Assembly: GCF_030344915.1 (NCBI RefSeq)
Contig: NZ_CP128233.1
Span: forward strand, 2,790,001-2,854,000
Source of the DNA: Neopusillimonas aromaticivorans
Lineage (GTDB): Bacteria > Pseudomonadota > Gammaproteobacteria > Burkholderiales > Burkholderiaceae_B
Length of the DNA: 64,000 nt
Direction of reading: 5' to 3'
Shown: positions 8,552-18,502 of the stretch, one piece after another
Numbering within the stretch: the stretch's first letter is position 1
Layout of the letters: each line of letters begins with the position of its first letter
Program-made: the position numbers and the translations under genes
Notes under the pieces: generated by a model
What the model was told of the DNA's origin: nothing
The model's database searches: none
What the model saw: the letters and a program-made list of their open reading frames with translations, nothing else

Positions 8552-9629
8552 CCGCTTGCAAAGTCAGCTTCAACCCTTGCGGGAAGAAATCGATCGTATC
8601 GATCAGGAGATCCTGTCGCTGCTCAATCGCCGTGCCCAGACCGCCCAGCAGGTTGGCAAGGTCAAGGAAGCCTTTGACGCCGGTGGGCCGGTGCTCAAAC
8701 CCGAGCGTGAGGCCAGCCTGATCCGGCACTTGCAGGGCGTCAATAGTGGTCCGTTCACCAATCAGGGCATTGAGTCCGTCTGGCGCGAAATCATCTCGGC
8801 CTGTCGCGGTCTTGAAAGCACCCTGACGGTGGCCTATCTGGGGCCTGCGGGCTCGTTTTCCGAGCAAGCTGCCCTTGAACAGTTCGGGCATGCCATTTTC
8901 AAGCTGCCGTGCGCTTCTTTCGATGAGGTCTTTCGCGCCGTCGAGGCCGGGCAGGCCAATGTGGGTATGGTGCCCGTTGAAAACTCTACCGAAGGGTCGG
9001 TTAACCGTACCCTTGATCTGCTGCTGAACTCGCCGCTGAAGTTGCTGGGCGAGCGCTCGCTGGGTATTCAGCATTGCATCATGACCCAGTCCGGGACGCT
9101 TGACGGGGTGACGCGCGTCATGGCCCATCCGCAGGCCTTGGCCCAGTGCCGGGGCTGGCTGACGCAGCATTACCCGCATCTGGCACGAGATGCCGCCTCC
9201 AGTAATGCCGAAGCAGCGCGCATTGCAGCGCAAGACCCGACCGTGGCGGCGATTGCCGGTGCGGTGGCCGCAGAAGCGTGGGGGTTGAACGTGGTGGTGT
9301 CCGGCATTCAGGATGATCCGCAGAACCGTACGCGCTTTCTTGCCGTAGGGACTCAAGATACCTTGCCGTCCGGGCAAGACAAGACCAGTCTTATTCTGGC
9401 GGTGCCCAATCGTGCAGGTGCCGTTTATGACATGCTGGCGCCTATGGCCGAGAATGGGGTGTCCATGTCGCGCCTCGAGTCGCGCCCGGCACGAACGGGT
9501 CAGTGGGAATACTATTTCTATGTCGATCTGATGGGGCATCAGTCCGAGCCGGCGGTCCAGGCGACCTTGGCTGCCCTCAAGCAGCGTGCGGCCTTTTTCA
9601 AGGTGCTGGGCTCGTACCCGGTTCAATAA
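8544..9629 (+). CDS. pheA: Bifunctional chorismate mutase / prephenate dehydratase (P-protein)
   Basis: The 361-residue P-protein of phenylalanine synthesis has an AroQ chorismate-mutase domain (about residues 1-90, REEIDRIDQEILSLLNRRA), a prephenate dehydratase domain (about 95-275, with GPAGSFSEQAA, VPVENSTEGSVN and QNRTRFL) and a C-terminal ACT domain for feedback control (SRLESRPARTGQWEYYFYVD). I chose the ATG at 8544, which overlaps the serC stop, because it gives the expected N-terminus MDNRLQSQLQPLREEIDRID with an AGGAA element 14 bases upstream. Confidence 0.96.
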   Translation: MDNRLQSQLQPLREEIDRIDQEILSLLNRRAQTAQQVGKVKEAFDAGGPVLKPEREASLIRHLQGVNSGPFTNQGIESVWREIISACRGLESTLTVAYLGPAGSFSEQAALEQFGHAIFKLPCASFDEVFRAVEAGQANVGMVPVENSTEGSVNRTLDLLLNSPLKLLGERSLGIQHCIMTQSGTLDGVTRVMAHPQALAQCRGWLTQHYPHLARDAASSNAEAARIAAQDPTVAAIAGAVAAEAWGLNVVVSGIQDDPQNRTRFLAVGTQDTLPSGQDKTSLILAVPNRAGAVYDMLAPMAENGVSMSRLESRPARTGQWEYYFYVDLMGHQSEPAVQATLAALKQRAAFFKVLGSYPVQ

Positions 9630-9647
9630 GCAGGGTGCTACGGTTTC

Positions 9648-10547
9648 ATGATTAACCCTGAAGTACAGCAGACGTCACGCGTGGGTGTGCTGGCGGTGGT
9701 GGGTGTCGGCCTGATTGGCGGCTCTTTCGCGGCCGCCTTGCGCAAAGCGGGTGCGGTTGATCGTGTCCTCGGCGTAGGTCGTACGCCGGGTCCGCTCGCG
9801 CAAGCCAGGCGTCTGGGCCTGATCGACGAAGTGGCGACGTTGGCACAGGCCGCAGAGCAGGCTGACCTTATTTTCCTGGCGACGCCCGTTGGTACATTTC
9901 CTGCATTGCTGGAAGGGCTCTTGCCTTCATTGAAACCCGCAACGGTGATTACCGATGGTGGCAGTACCAAAGCTGACGTGGTTCAGGCCGCGTATGGCGT
10001 GCTGGGCAGCCGGGCAGGGCAATTCATACCGGGACATCCGATTGCCGGTGCCGAACGTACGGGCCCCGAGGCGGCCGATGCTACGCTCTACCACGGGCGT
10101 AACGTGGTGCTGACTCCGTTGCCCGAAAATGATCCGCACCAGCGTCAGTGGCTGACACGGGTCTGGGAGCAATGTGGAGCGCGGGTGCTGACCATGGCTG
10201 CACAGGATCACGACACGGCGTTGGCGTCGGTCAGCCACGTGCCTCATTTTCTGTCTTCCGTCTTCATGGCCCAGGTGGCTGCCTCGGCCGATGCCGACGT
10301 GCGCCTGCGTCTGGCGGGCACCGGGTTTCGCGATTTCACCCGGATTGCTGCGGGCTCGCCCGAGATGTGGCGAGATATTTTTCTGGCCAACCGTGAGGCC
10401 GTTCTGTCTGAACTTGCACAAGTGCGTACCGTGCTGGCCCAAGCCGAGCAGGCGCTTGAGCACAATGACGGTCAGCAGCTTTTCGATTTACTTGAACGCG
10501 CTGCCTTGGCGCGTCGTTTTTGGGGTAGCAGGAGCGGTTTGTCATGA
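9648..10547 (+). CDS. tyrA: Prephenate dehydrogenase
   Basis: This 299-residue NAD(P)-dependent enzyme of tyrosine synthesis opens with a Rossmann fold (VGVGLIGGSFAAALR). The catalytic region has GSTKADVV and GHPIAGAERTGPEAA, and HDTALASVSHVPHFLSS lies in the helical domain. It has no fused ACT or chorismate-mutase domain. The stop TGA overlaps the aroA ATG. The frame is intact. Confidence 0.95.
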   Translation: MINPEVQQTSRVGVLAVVGVGLIGGSFAAALRKAGAVDRVLGVGRTPGPLAQARRLGLIDEVATLAQAAEQADLIFLATPVGTFPALLEGLLPSLKPATVITDGGSTKADVVQAAYGVLGSRAGQFIPGHPIAGAERTGPEAADATLYHGRNVVLTPLPENDPHQRQWLTRVWEQCGARVLTMAAQDHDTALASVSHVPHFLSSVFMAQVAASADADVRLRLAGTGFRDFTRIAAGSPEMWRDIFLANREAVLSELAQVRTVLAQAEQALEHNDGQQLFDLLERAALARRFWGSRSGLS

Positions 10548-11866
10548 CGAGTCCTGATTTGTTGTTGTCTCCGGTAACCCATGCCGCAGGTGACATTTGT
10601 TTGCCTGGATCAAAAAGTATTTCAAACCGGGTGTTGCTGCTGGCGGCGCTGGCTTCGGGGACGACCTGGATTCGTGGCGTGCTTGATTCCGACGACACGC
10701 GAGTCATGCTGGCCGGTCTGATCAAACTGGGTGTGTCGCTTAGCCAGGAGTCGACCACCGAGGTGGAAATTACCGGTGGCGTTCCATTTGCCAATGCTGA
10801 TCTGGATATTTTTCTGGGTAATGCAGGCACGGCTTTCCGGCCACTGACCGCCGCACTGGCTCTGATGGGCGGGCATTATCGGTTGTCGGGTATTGCCCGC
10901 ATGCACGAGCGCCCGATCGGTGATCTGGTCGAGGCGTTGCGGCAACTGGGTGCAGATATTACGTATCTTGGCAATGATGGCTTTCCGCCCCTTGATATTC
11001 GTACCGGTGCTATCGATGCGTCGCGCCCCATTCGTGTCAAAGGCAATGTGTCCAGCCAGTTTCTGACGGCGTTGCTGTTGGCGGCCCCGATTCATGCCGG
11101 ACGCAGCGGTCAGGCGGTGGTCATCGAGGTCGATGGGGAACTGATTTCCAAGCCTTATATTCTCATTACACTGAACCTGATGGAACGTTTTGGTGTACGC
11201 GTCCAGCGCGATGGCTGGCAGCGCTTCACTATCCTGGCGGGTTCCGCCTATCGCGCACCCGGTGTCATCGAAGTGGAAGGCGATGCGTCGTCGGCTTCAT
11301 ACTTCCTTGCGATGGGGGCCATTGGCTCGGGTCCGGTGCGGGTGCATGGCATTGGTCATGACAGCATCCAGGGTGATGTGGCGTTTGCCGATACACTGGA
11401 AGCCATGGGCGCCACCATTTCTCGCTACGACACCTATATTGAAGCGCGCGGCGTCAACGTGGCGCGCGGCGAAAAATTGCGTGCGTTCGATGCGGATTTC
11501 AATCTGATTCCCGATGCGGCCATGACCGCTGCGGCCCTGGCTCTGTACGCCGATGGTCCTTGTACCTTGCGCAACATCGGCAGCTGGCGGGTCAAGGAAA
11601 CCGATCGCATTCATGCCATGCATACCGAGCTGGAAAAACTGGGTGCGTCGGTCAGCTCGGGGCCGGACTGGCTTACCGTGACTCCGCCGGCCGAGGCATC
11701 CGCATGGCGTTCGGCGAGCATAGAAACCTATGATGATCACCGGATGGCCATGTGCTTTTCGCTGGCGTCATTTGGTCCGGTGCCGCTCACTATTCAGGAT
11801 CCTGATTGTGTCAGGAAAACATTTCCTGATTACTTCACTGTGTTTCGCCAGCTGGTCAGCGCATGA
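10544..11866 (+). CDS. aroA: 3-phosphoshikimate 1-carboxyvinyltransferase (EPSP synthase)
   Basis: The 440-residue EPSP synthase of the shikimate pathway has the N-terminal PGSKSISNRVLLLAALA block, GNAGTAFRPLTAALAL, the HERPIGDLVEAL stretch and the C-terminal ETYDDHRMAMCFSLA. NAGTAFRP has the standard class I, glyphosate-sensitive form. It overlaps tyrA and cmk by ATGA junctions. The frame is intact. Confidence 0.97.
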   Translation: MTSPDLLLSPVTHAAGDICLPGSKSISNRVLLLAALASGTTWIRGVLDSDDTRVMLAGLIKLGVSLSQESTTEVEITGGVPFANADLDIFLGNAGTAFRPLTAALALMGGHYRLSGIARMHERPIGDLVEALRQLGADITYLGNDGFPPLDIRTGAIDASRPIRVKGNVSSQFLTALLLAAPIHAGRSGQAVVIEVDGELISKPYILITLNLMERFGVRVQRDGWQRFTILAGSAYRAPGVIEVEGDASSASYFLAMGAIGSGPVRVHGIGHDSIQGDVAFADTLEAMGATISRYDTYIEARGVNVARGEKLRAFDADFNLIPDAAMTAAALALYADGPCTLRNIGSWRVKETDRIHAMHTELEKLGASVSSGPDWLTVTPPAEASAWRSASIETYDDHRMAMCFSLASFGPVPLTIQDPDCVRKTFPDYFTVFRQLVSA

Positions 11867-12555
11867 TGGTGAGTATGACCGATTACAAGACTGTCCCCGT
11901 CATTACCATTGATGGCCCAACGGCTTCGGGCAAGGGCACGGTGGCCCAGCGGGTTGCCCAGGCGCTGGGCTGGGCCATGCTCGATAGTGGTGCGCTGTAT
12001 CGCCTGACCGCGTTGGCCTGTCGTGACGCGGGTGTTGCCACGACGGATGAACAGAGTGCGGCCCGCATCGCTGCCGGCCTTGATGTGCGGTTTGAGGATG
12101 GCAAGGTTTTCCTCAAGGGCACCGAGGTGTCCGATGCCATCCGTGCCGAGTCGATCGGCGTGCAGGCCTCGCAGGTGGCCACGCTGGGGGCGGTTCGTCA
12201 GGCCTTGCTTGAGCGTCAACGGGCGTTTCGTCAGCCGCCGGGCCTGGTTGCCGATGGCCGCGATATGGGTACAGTGGTGTTTCCGGAGGCTCCGGTAAAG
12301 GTGTTTTTGGTGGCTGATGTACACGCACGTGCGCAAAGGCGTTGTAAGCAGTTGATCGACAAGGGCTTTCCTGCTAATCTAGCAGACTTGACGCGGGATC
12401 TTGAAGAGCGCGATGCGCGCGACCGCTCTCGGGCCCATGCGCCTTTGGTGGCCGCCCCTGATGCCGTCACCATAGATTCCTCGAATTTAAGCATTGAAGA
12501 AGCAGTCAATGCAGTACTCGACCTCTGGTCGGGAAAAGGTGCTCAAGGCGCCTGA
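11863..12555 (+). CDS. cmk: Cytidylate kinase
   Basis: This CMP/dCMP kinase has a P-loop GPTASGKGTVAQ near the N-terminus, the DSGALYRLTALA nucleotide-binding block and VADGRDMGTVVFPEAPVK. The ATG at 11863 overlaps the aroA stop. MTDYKTVPV at 11875 is an equally plausible start four codons later. It lies upstream of rpsA as in most proteobacteria. The frame is intact. Confidence 0.95.
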   Translation: MMVSMTDYKTVPVITIDGPTASGKGTVAQRVAQALGWAMLDSGALYRLTALACRDAGVATTDEQSAARIAAGLDVRFEDGKVFLKGTEVSDAIRAESIGVQASQVATLGAVRQALLERQRAFRQPPGLVADGRDMGTVVFPEAPVKVFLVADVHARAQRRCKQLIDKGFPANLADLTRDLEERDARDRSRAHAPLVAAPDAVTIDSSNLSIEEAVNAVLDLWSGKGAQGA

Positions 12556-12673
12556 GCCCGTGTGGTTTTGCGGGCTTCAGGTACAGCCTGACAGCGTTGT
12601 TTGAACTCCGCCGTTGCAAATGGTTTGCTCTGGTGTGTATTTACCGGCCATTTTGGCCTATGGATTTAATTTA

Positions 12674-14390
12674 ATGTCCTCAACTCTAACCCCTGCCGCC
12701 GCTATGGGCGGTGAAAGCTTTGCCGACCTGTTTGCCGAAAGTGTAAAAAGCCAGGACATGAAGTCCGGCGAAGTCATTTCGGCAGAAGTCGTCCGTATTG
12801 ACCACAATTTCGTCGTAGTAAACGCCGGTCTCAAGTCCGAAGCGTTGATCCCCTCGAAGAGTTCCTGAACGATCAGGGCGAAGTCGAGGTTCAGGCCGGT
12901 GATTTCGTCTCTGTCGCTATCGATTCGCTCGAGAACGGCTATGGCGACACTATCCTGTCGCGTGATCGCGCCAAGCGTCTGTCGGCCTGGCTGTCGCTCG
13001 AGCAGGCGCTCGAGTCCGGCGAACTGGTCAACGGCACGATCACCGGCAAGGTCAAAGGCGGTCTTACTGTCATGACCAACGGCATCCGTGCGTTCCTGCC
13101 GGGTTCGCTCGTCGATCTGCGTCCGGTCAAGGACACCACGCCCTACGAGGGCAAAACCATGGAATTCAAGGTTATCAAGCTTGACCGCAAGCGCAACAAC
13201 GTTGTGCTGTCGCGTCGCGCTGTCCTTGAAGCCAGCATGGGTGAAGAGCGTCAGAAGCTGCTCGAGAACCTGTCCGAAGGTTCCATCGTCAAGGGCGTCG
13301 TCAAGAACATCACCGATTACGGTGCGTTCGTCGACCTGGGCGGTATCGATGGCTTGCTGCACATCACCGACATGGCATGGCGCCGTGTTCGTCACCCTCC
13401 GAAGTCCTTACCGTTGGTCAGGAAGTCGAAGCCAAAGTGCTCAAGTTCGATCAGGAAAAGAGCCGTGTTTCGCTGGGCGTCAAGCAGCTGGGTGAAGATC
13501 CCTGGATCGGTCTGGCACGTCGCTACCCGCAAAATACCCGTTTGTTCGGCAAGGTCACCAACCTCACCGACTACGGTGCGTTCGTTGAAGTCGAAGCCGG
13601 TATCGAAGGTCTGGTACACGTTTCCGAAATGGACTGGACCAACAAGAACGTTGATCCGCGCAAAGTGGTCACACTGGGCGAAGAAGTTGAAGTCATGGTC
13701 CTGGAAATCGACGAAGAGCGTCGTCGCATTTCGCTGGGCATGAAACAGTGCCGTGCCAACCCGTGGGAAGAGTTCTCCATGAACTTCAAGCGCGGTGACA
13801 AGGTTTCGGGCGCCATCAAGTCCATTACCGACTTTGGTGTGTTCGTTGGTCTGCCTGGCGGTATCGACGGTCTGGTTCACTTGTCCGACCTGTCCTGGTC
13901 CGAGTCTGGTGAAGAAGCCGTTCGCAACTTCAAGAAAGGCGACGAAATCGAAGCCGTTGTCTTGGGCATCGATACCGACAAAGAACGCATCTCGCTGGGT
14001 ATCAAACAGCTTGATGGCGACCCTTTCAACAACTTCGTTGCCACTTACGACAAGGGCGCAGTTGTGCCTGGCGTGGTCAAGTCGGTTGAACCCAAGGGTG
14101 CGGTTGTTACCCTGTCGGTTGACGTTGAAGGCTACCTGCGTGCATCCGAAATCTCGGCCGGTCGCGTTGAAGACGCAACAACTGCCCTGAATGCCGGTGA
14201 CAACGTTGAAGCCATGATCATCAACATCGATCGTAAAGCCCGTTCGATCCAGCTGTCGATCAAGGCCCGCGATAACGCTGAAACTGCTGACACGCTCCAG
14301 CGCATGTCGGAAGCCAGCGCCTCGTCCGGCACCACCAACCTGGGTGCATTGCTCAAGGCCAAGCTCGACCAAGCCCGTGACGACGGTTAA
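12674..14390 (+). CDS. rpsA: 30S ribosomal protein S1 (frame broken twice)
   Basis: S1 unwinds and docks mRNA on the 30S subunit. Six S1/OB repeats are visible, with recurring ITDYGAFVDLGGIDGLLH-type cores. The start MSSTLTPAAAMGGESFADLF is at 12674. The frame breaks at 12850-12853 (CCCC; five restore LIPLEEFLNDQGEVEVQ) and at 13395-13397 (CCC; four restore VRHPSEVLTVGQEVEAK). The restored protein is 572 residues, normal for betaproteobacteria. It is followed directly by ihfB. Confidence 0.96.
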
Positions 14391-14395
14391 TCGTC

Positions 14396-14751
14396 GTGAC
14401 TAAGTCAGAGCTGATCGCCGCTTTGGCCGGTCGGTACCCGCAGCTTGCGCTGCGCGATACCGACCTGGCGGTAAAACGGTGCTCGATGCCATGACTCAGG
14501 CTTTGGCCAGTGGTCAGCGCATCGAAATCCGCGGCTTTGGCAGTTTTTCGCTGTCTGCGCGCTCACCGCGTGTCGGGCGCAACCCGAAGTCCGGCGAAAA
14601 AGTCATGGTGCCTGGCAAGCAGGTGCCGCACTTCAAGGCTGGCAAGGAATTGCGCGAGCGCGTTGATGCGGCCTTCGATAAAGAAGGTCGTGCAGGCGAA
14701 GACGCCAAATTCACTTTAGGGCAACACCTCGACCAGATCATGCACGGCTAG
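14396..14751 (+). CDS. ihfB: Integration host factor subunit beta (frame broken once)
   Basis: IhfB is a DNA-bending HU/IHF-family subunit. Read from the GTG at 14396, six bases after the rpsA stop, the protein begins TKSELIAALAGRYPQLALRD. The frame breaks at 14473-14476 (AAAA; five restore LAVKTVLDAMTQALASGQRIEIRG). The DNA-binding arm RNPKSGEKVMVPGKQVPHFKAGKELRERV is present. Restored length is 118 residues, with a betaproteobacterial C-terminal extension of about 25. A strong terminator follows. Confidence 0.93.
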
Positions 14752-14774
14752 TTCTTGCAGGAAACGGTTACATC

Positions 14775-14812
14775 AACCCCCGCGCTCACAAGGCTGCGGG
14801 GGTTTGTTTTTG
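14775..14812 (+). terminator. Terminator after ihfB
   Basis: The stem AACCCCCGC (14775-14783) pairs with GCGGGGGTT (14796-14804) and is followed by TGTTTTT. It closes the rpsA-ihfB transcript before lapA. Confidence 0.85.
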
Positions 14813-14881
14813 GCGGTGTCGCGCCCTCTGGTATGGCATTCACATTACAATTGGCGCATTCCTGTTTTTCGGAGACTCGTC

Positions 14882-15205
14882 ATGCGGTATCTCGTGTGGG
14901 CTGTACGCCTGGTTGTGTTTGTGGTTGTGTTGCTGTTCGCACTTAAAAACACCGGCCCGGTCGACGTCAATTTCTATGCCGACCATACCGTTAGCGGGGT
15001 TCCCCTTATTGTGGTGATGCTGGCGTCGTTTGTGGTTGGGGCAGGTTTTGCGTTGCTGGCGATTGTGCCGGCCGCACTGCGACGTCGTCGTGAAATGCGC
15101 CGCCTCGAGCGTGATCTGGCGCGTTTGAAAACCGATGCGACGGTCAAGCCTGTGGCCTCTGTCGGTGTCTCTCCCGATGCCGTCGCGCCGCTGTCGCCCC
15201 TGTAA
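14882..15205 (+). CDS. lapA: LapA-family (LPS assembly protein A) membrane protein
   Basis: This 107-residue inner-membrane protein has two predicted spans (residues about 5-24 and 39-63) around the family motif FALKNTGPVDVNFY and a basic, coiled C-terminal tail RRRREMRRLERDLARLK. The start at 14882 follows a GGAG ribosome-binding site; upstream codons in frame lie in the ihfB terminator region. LapA works with LapB/YciM to control LpxC turnover and LPS assembly, and the two genes are adjacent here. Confidence 0.88.
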   Translation: MRYLVWAVRLVVFVVVLLFALKNTGPVDVNFYADHTVSGVPLIVVMLASFVVGAGFALLAIVPAALRRRREMRRLERDLARLKTDATVKPVASVGVSPDAVAPLSPL

Positions 15206-15235
15206 GAACGTTGCATTTTTTGCGAGCGCTGTTGC

Positions 15236-16454
15236 ATGGATTTTGAACCTTGGTGGTTGATACTGTTGCCCGTCCTGTTCGGGCTGGGCTGGGTTGCCGC
15301 GCGTGTCGATATTCGGCAAATGCTGTCCGAAACCCGTAATTTGCCCGACTCGTACTTCAAGGGCCTTAACTTTATCTTGAACGAAGAGCCCGATCGGGCC
15401 ATTGATGCGTTCATCGAGGTGGCCAAGCTCGACCCTGAAACTACCGAGTTGCATTTTGCACTGGGCAGCTTGTTTCGGCGTCGCGGTGAAATGGAACGCG
15501 CCATTCGGGTACATCAAAGTTTACTTGCCCGGGCCGATTTGCCAGTGGCCGAACGTGAGCACGCCCAGCACGAGTTGGCGCACGATTTTTTGAAGGCGGG
15601 CATGCTCGATCGCGCCGAACAGGCTTTTCTGGCTGTGCAGGATACGCGCTTTGCCGTACCGGCCGTGCGTGCATTGGTTCGAATTTACGAGTCAGGTCAC
15701 GACTGGCCCAAAGCCATTGATGCGGTCAAGAAGCTCAAGGCGCTGGTTGACGAACCTGTGCCCCAGCTGGTGCATTACCAGTGCGAGCAGGCCCAGGCGG
15801 CGCTTGCTGCAAAGCCGCCGCGCCTGGATGCCGCTATAGCTGCCCTGGATGCTGCAGATCACGCTTACCGTACGCTAAAAGACAACGACCGTACCATGGC
15901 TTCGCGTGCGCGTGTCGCCATGTTGCGCGCCCGGGTGGCGCGCGCGGCAAATCAGGCGCTGCACGAGCGCGATTTCCTGGTTGCCGTGTTGTCAGACGCC
16001 CCCGATTACGCGGGCCTGGTGGCCAGCGAGTTGCTCGACAATTATCGGCAAGCCGGGCAGGCACCCCAGGGGTTGGCCTTGCTCAAGGCGCACTACCTGC
16101 GACATCCTACGCTTGATCTTTTCAATGTGGTTTTTCGCGAACTGCGCGCCCAGGAAGGATACGCACCCGCCTGGGCGTTTGCGCGTGAAGCCTTGCGCGC
16201 GCACCCTCGTTGCTTGGCCTTGATCGTCTGCTCGAGGCCGAGCTTGCCAGCGACGATACGCCCAAAACTGGGGCGGGTATCGCACCCGATGCCGATCTTG
16301 GCTTGTTGCGAAGCCTGATTCACAAACATACCCAGCGCCTCGATCGCTACGCCTGCAATTCGTGCGGCTTTGAAGCGCGTCATTTTTATTGGCAGTGTCC
16401 CGGGTGTAATTCCTGGAAACGTACCCGCCGCGTCGTCTGGAGGAAACTCGATGA
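15236..16454 (+). CDS. lapB: LapB/YciM, TPR and rubredoxin-type LPS assembly regulator (frame broken twice)
   Basis: LapB anchors in the inner membrane and delivers LpxC to FtsH for degradation. One N-terminal span (WLILLPVLFGLGWVAA) precedes the DIRQM and NLPDSYFKGLNFILNEEPDRAI family blocks, about nine TPRs and a C-terminal rubredoxin-like zinc site with CNSCG and CPGCN. The frame breaks at 16204-16206 (CCC; four restore RAHPSLLGLDRLLEAE) and at about 16414 (TGGAA; TGGGAA restores CNSWETYPPRRLEETR). Restored length is 406 residues. The stop overlaps the rfaE1 start as ATGA. Confidence 0.92.
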
Positions 16455-17380
16455 ACGCTTTTCCTGCGGCCGCTGTCAAAGGCGCGCGTGTCCTGGTGGT
16501 GGGCGATATCATGCTCGACCGCTACTGGTTTGGTGAGGTCGACCGGATCTCGCCGGAAGCGCCGGTTCCTGTTGTCAGGGTGGCCCGGCGTGAAGATCGA
16601 CTGGGCGGTGCGGCAAACGTCGCCCGTAATATTGTTGCGCTTGGGGCCTCGGCGACCTTGCTCGGGGTTGTGGGTGATGACGAGGCGGGCCAGAAAGTAG
16701 AGCGCCTGTCTGCCGATGATTCGATCAACGCACGGTTGGTTGTCGATCCGCTTTTGCACACAACGCTTAAAATGCGGGTTCTGGGTCGTCAGCAGCAATT
16801 GTTGCGCATCGATTTTGAAGAGCATCCTTCGTCGACCAGTCTCGATCAGTTGCATCACGTGTTTGCTGCTCAACTGGCCTTGCACGATATCGTCATTTTG
16901 TCAGATTACGCCAAGGGGGCGCTGGCCCGCGTCGAGCTTCTGATCCAGGCGGCCCGCGAACGCGCCATGCCGGTGTTTGTTGACCCCAAGGGGCATTCTT
17001 ACGCGCGTTATCAGGGCGCCACCATCATTACGCCCAATCGCTCGGAAATGCAAGAAGCTGTCGGACGCTGGTTAACGGAAGCCGAGCTTGAGTCGCGTGC
17101 GCAGTCGTTGCGTCAAGCCCTGGATCTCGAGGCACTGCTGGTGACCCGTTCCGAGCAAGGGATGACCCTGTTTTCACAAGATCACCGTTTCCATGTTGAT
17201 GCTCTGGCTCATGAGGTATTCGACGTGTCGGGTGCAGGCGACACGGTGCTGGCAACGCTGGCTGTCATGCGCGCTGCCGGGCTGGACTGGGACGATGCTG
17301 TACGTTGGGCAAATCGGGCCGGCGGCGTTGCCGTTGGCAAATTGGGAACATCAGTAGTTACCGCAGGAGAACTTGAATGA
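16451..17380 (+). CDS. rfaE1: D-glycero-beta-D-manno-heptose-7-phosphate kinase
   Basis: A 309-residue PfkB/ribokinase-family enzyme of ADP-heptose synthesis for LPS core. GDIMLDRYWFG, the GGAANVARN sugar-binding motif and the C-terminal DVSGAGDTVLATLA (catalytic Asp, anion hole) are present. The adenylyltransferase domain found in fused E. coli HldE is absent, as expected where HldA/RfaE1 and HldC/RfaE2 are separate. The ATG overlaps the lapB stop, and the gene overlaps rfaD by ATGA. The frame is intact. Confidence 0.94.
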   Translation: MNAFPAAAVKGARVLVVGDIMLDRYWFGEVDRISPEAPVPVVRVARREDRLGGAANVARNIVALGASATLLGVVGDDEAGQKVERLSADDSINARLVVDPLLHTTLKMRVLGRQQQLLRIDFEEHPSSTSLDQLHHVFAAQLALHDIVILSDYAKGALARVELLIQAARERAMPVFVDPKGHSYARYQGATIITPNRSEMQEAVGRWLTEAELESRAQSLRQALDLEALLVTRSEQGMTLFSQDHRFHVDALAHEVFDVSGAGDTVLATLAVMRAAGLDWDDAVRWANRAGGVAVGKLGTSVVTAGELE

Positions 17381-18369
17381 TCGTCGTCACCGGGGGTGCG
17401 GGTTTCATTGGCAGCAACATTATCAAGGGTCTGAACGCCCGCGGGGTCAGCAATATTCTGGTCGTCGACGACCTGACGGAAGGTGATAAATTCGCGAACC
17501 TGGTAGGTCTGGATATTGCCGATTACATGCATAAAGACCAGTTCCGCCAACAGTTGCTGGCGGGTCGTTTGTCGGGGGTCGAAGCGATCATGCATCAGGG
17601 GGCATGCTCTGATACCACCGAGCGCAACGGCCACTACATGATGGAAAATAATTACCGGTATACGCTTGAGCTGGTTCAATGGTGCCAGCAATACAAGGTG
17701 CCGTTTATCTATGCCTCTTCGGCAGCTGTGTATGGGCCGGGGCCGGTTTATAAAGAAGACCCTATCTATGAAGCGCCGTTGAACGTTTACGGCTATTCCA
17801 AGTATCTGTTTGATCAATCGCTGCGCAAGCACCTGGGGCGTCTGAAGGCGCCGGTGGCTGGTTTGCGTTATTTCAATGTCTATGGTCCGCGTGAGCAGCA
17901 CAAAGGCCGCATGGCATCGGTGGCTTATCACAATTTGCGTCAGTTCCAGGCCGAAGGGCATGTCCGGCTGTTCGGTGGCTGGGAAGGTTATGCCGATGGT
18001 GCCCAGCAACGCGATTTTGTTTATATTGACGACGTTGTTGCGGTCAATCTGTTCTTCCTGGATCACCCCGAGGTGTCGGGTATTTTCAATTGTGGCACAG
18101 GCCGCGCCCAGCCGTTCAACGATGTGGCCATGACGGTGGTGAACAGTTTGCGTCTCGACAAGGCGCAACCGGCGCTGTCGCTGAAAGAAATGGTCGAGCA
18201 GAAGCTGATCCGTTACATTCCTTTCCCCGACGGCCTGAAAGGGCGCTACCAAAGTCATACACAGGCTGATTTGACTCGTTTGCGCGAGGCCGGATACGAC
18301 GCGCCGTTCACGGATGTGCAAACCGGTGTGGCGGCCTACGTGCGCACCATTCTGAATAAAGAGCGTTGA
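17377..18369 (+). CDS. rfaD: ADP-L-glycero-D-manno-heptose-6-epimerase
   Basis: A 330-residue short-chain dehydrogenase-type epimerase that makes ADP-L-glycero-D-manno-heptose. It has TGGAGFIGSNI at the N-terminus, the catalytic YGYSKYLFDQ (Tyr-x3-Lys), RYFNVYGPREQHKGRMASVA and the QRDFVYIDDVV block. It is coupled to rfaE1 and closed by the terminator at 18452. The frame is intact. Confidence 0.96.
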   Translation: MIVVTGGAGFIGSNIIKGLNARGVSNILVVDDLTEGDKFANLVGLDIADYMHKDQFRQQLLAGRLSGVEAIMHQGACSDTTERNGHYMMENNYRYTLELVQWCQQYKVPFIYASSAAVYGPGPVYKEDPIYEAPLNVYGYSKYLFDQSLRKHLGRLKAPVAGLRYFNVYGPREQHKGRMASVAYHNLRQFQAEGHVRLFGGWEGYADGAQQRDFVYIDDVVAVNLFFLDHPEVSGIFNCGTGRAQPFNDVAMTVVNSLRLDKAQPALSLKEMVEQKLIRYIPFPDGLKGRYQSHTQADLTRLREAGYDAPFTDVQTGVAAYVRTILNKER

Positions 18370-18451
18370 CGCCGATGGCCGGTCATGCGTAGTTTTGCGC
18401 ATGGCCAAAACAATAGCACTCCGGCGTTGCAACCCGTGTTTATCCCCCATC

Positions 18452-18488
18452 ATGGGCACTGAGGTTTTTTCCTCAATGCCCATTTTCT
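18452..18488 (+). terminator. Terminator after rfaD
   Basis: The stem ATGGGCACTGAGG (18452-18464) pairs with CCTCAATGCCCAT (18471-18483) with one mismatch, followed by a T-rich TTTCTTT. It separates the heptose genes from the comEA-like gene. Confidence 0.85.
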
Positions 18489-18502
18489 TTATCGGGGGTC
18501 TT

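Noticed and set aside
8520..9626. A 368-codon open frame antisense to pheA
   Set aside because: pheA on the plus strand has all three expected domains; the antisense frame is a coding shadow.
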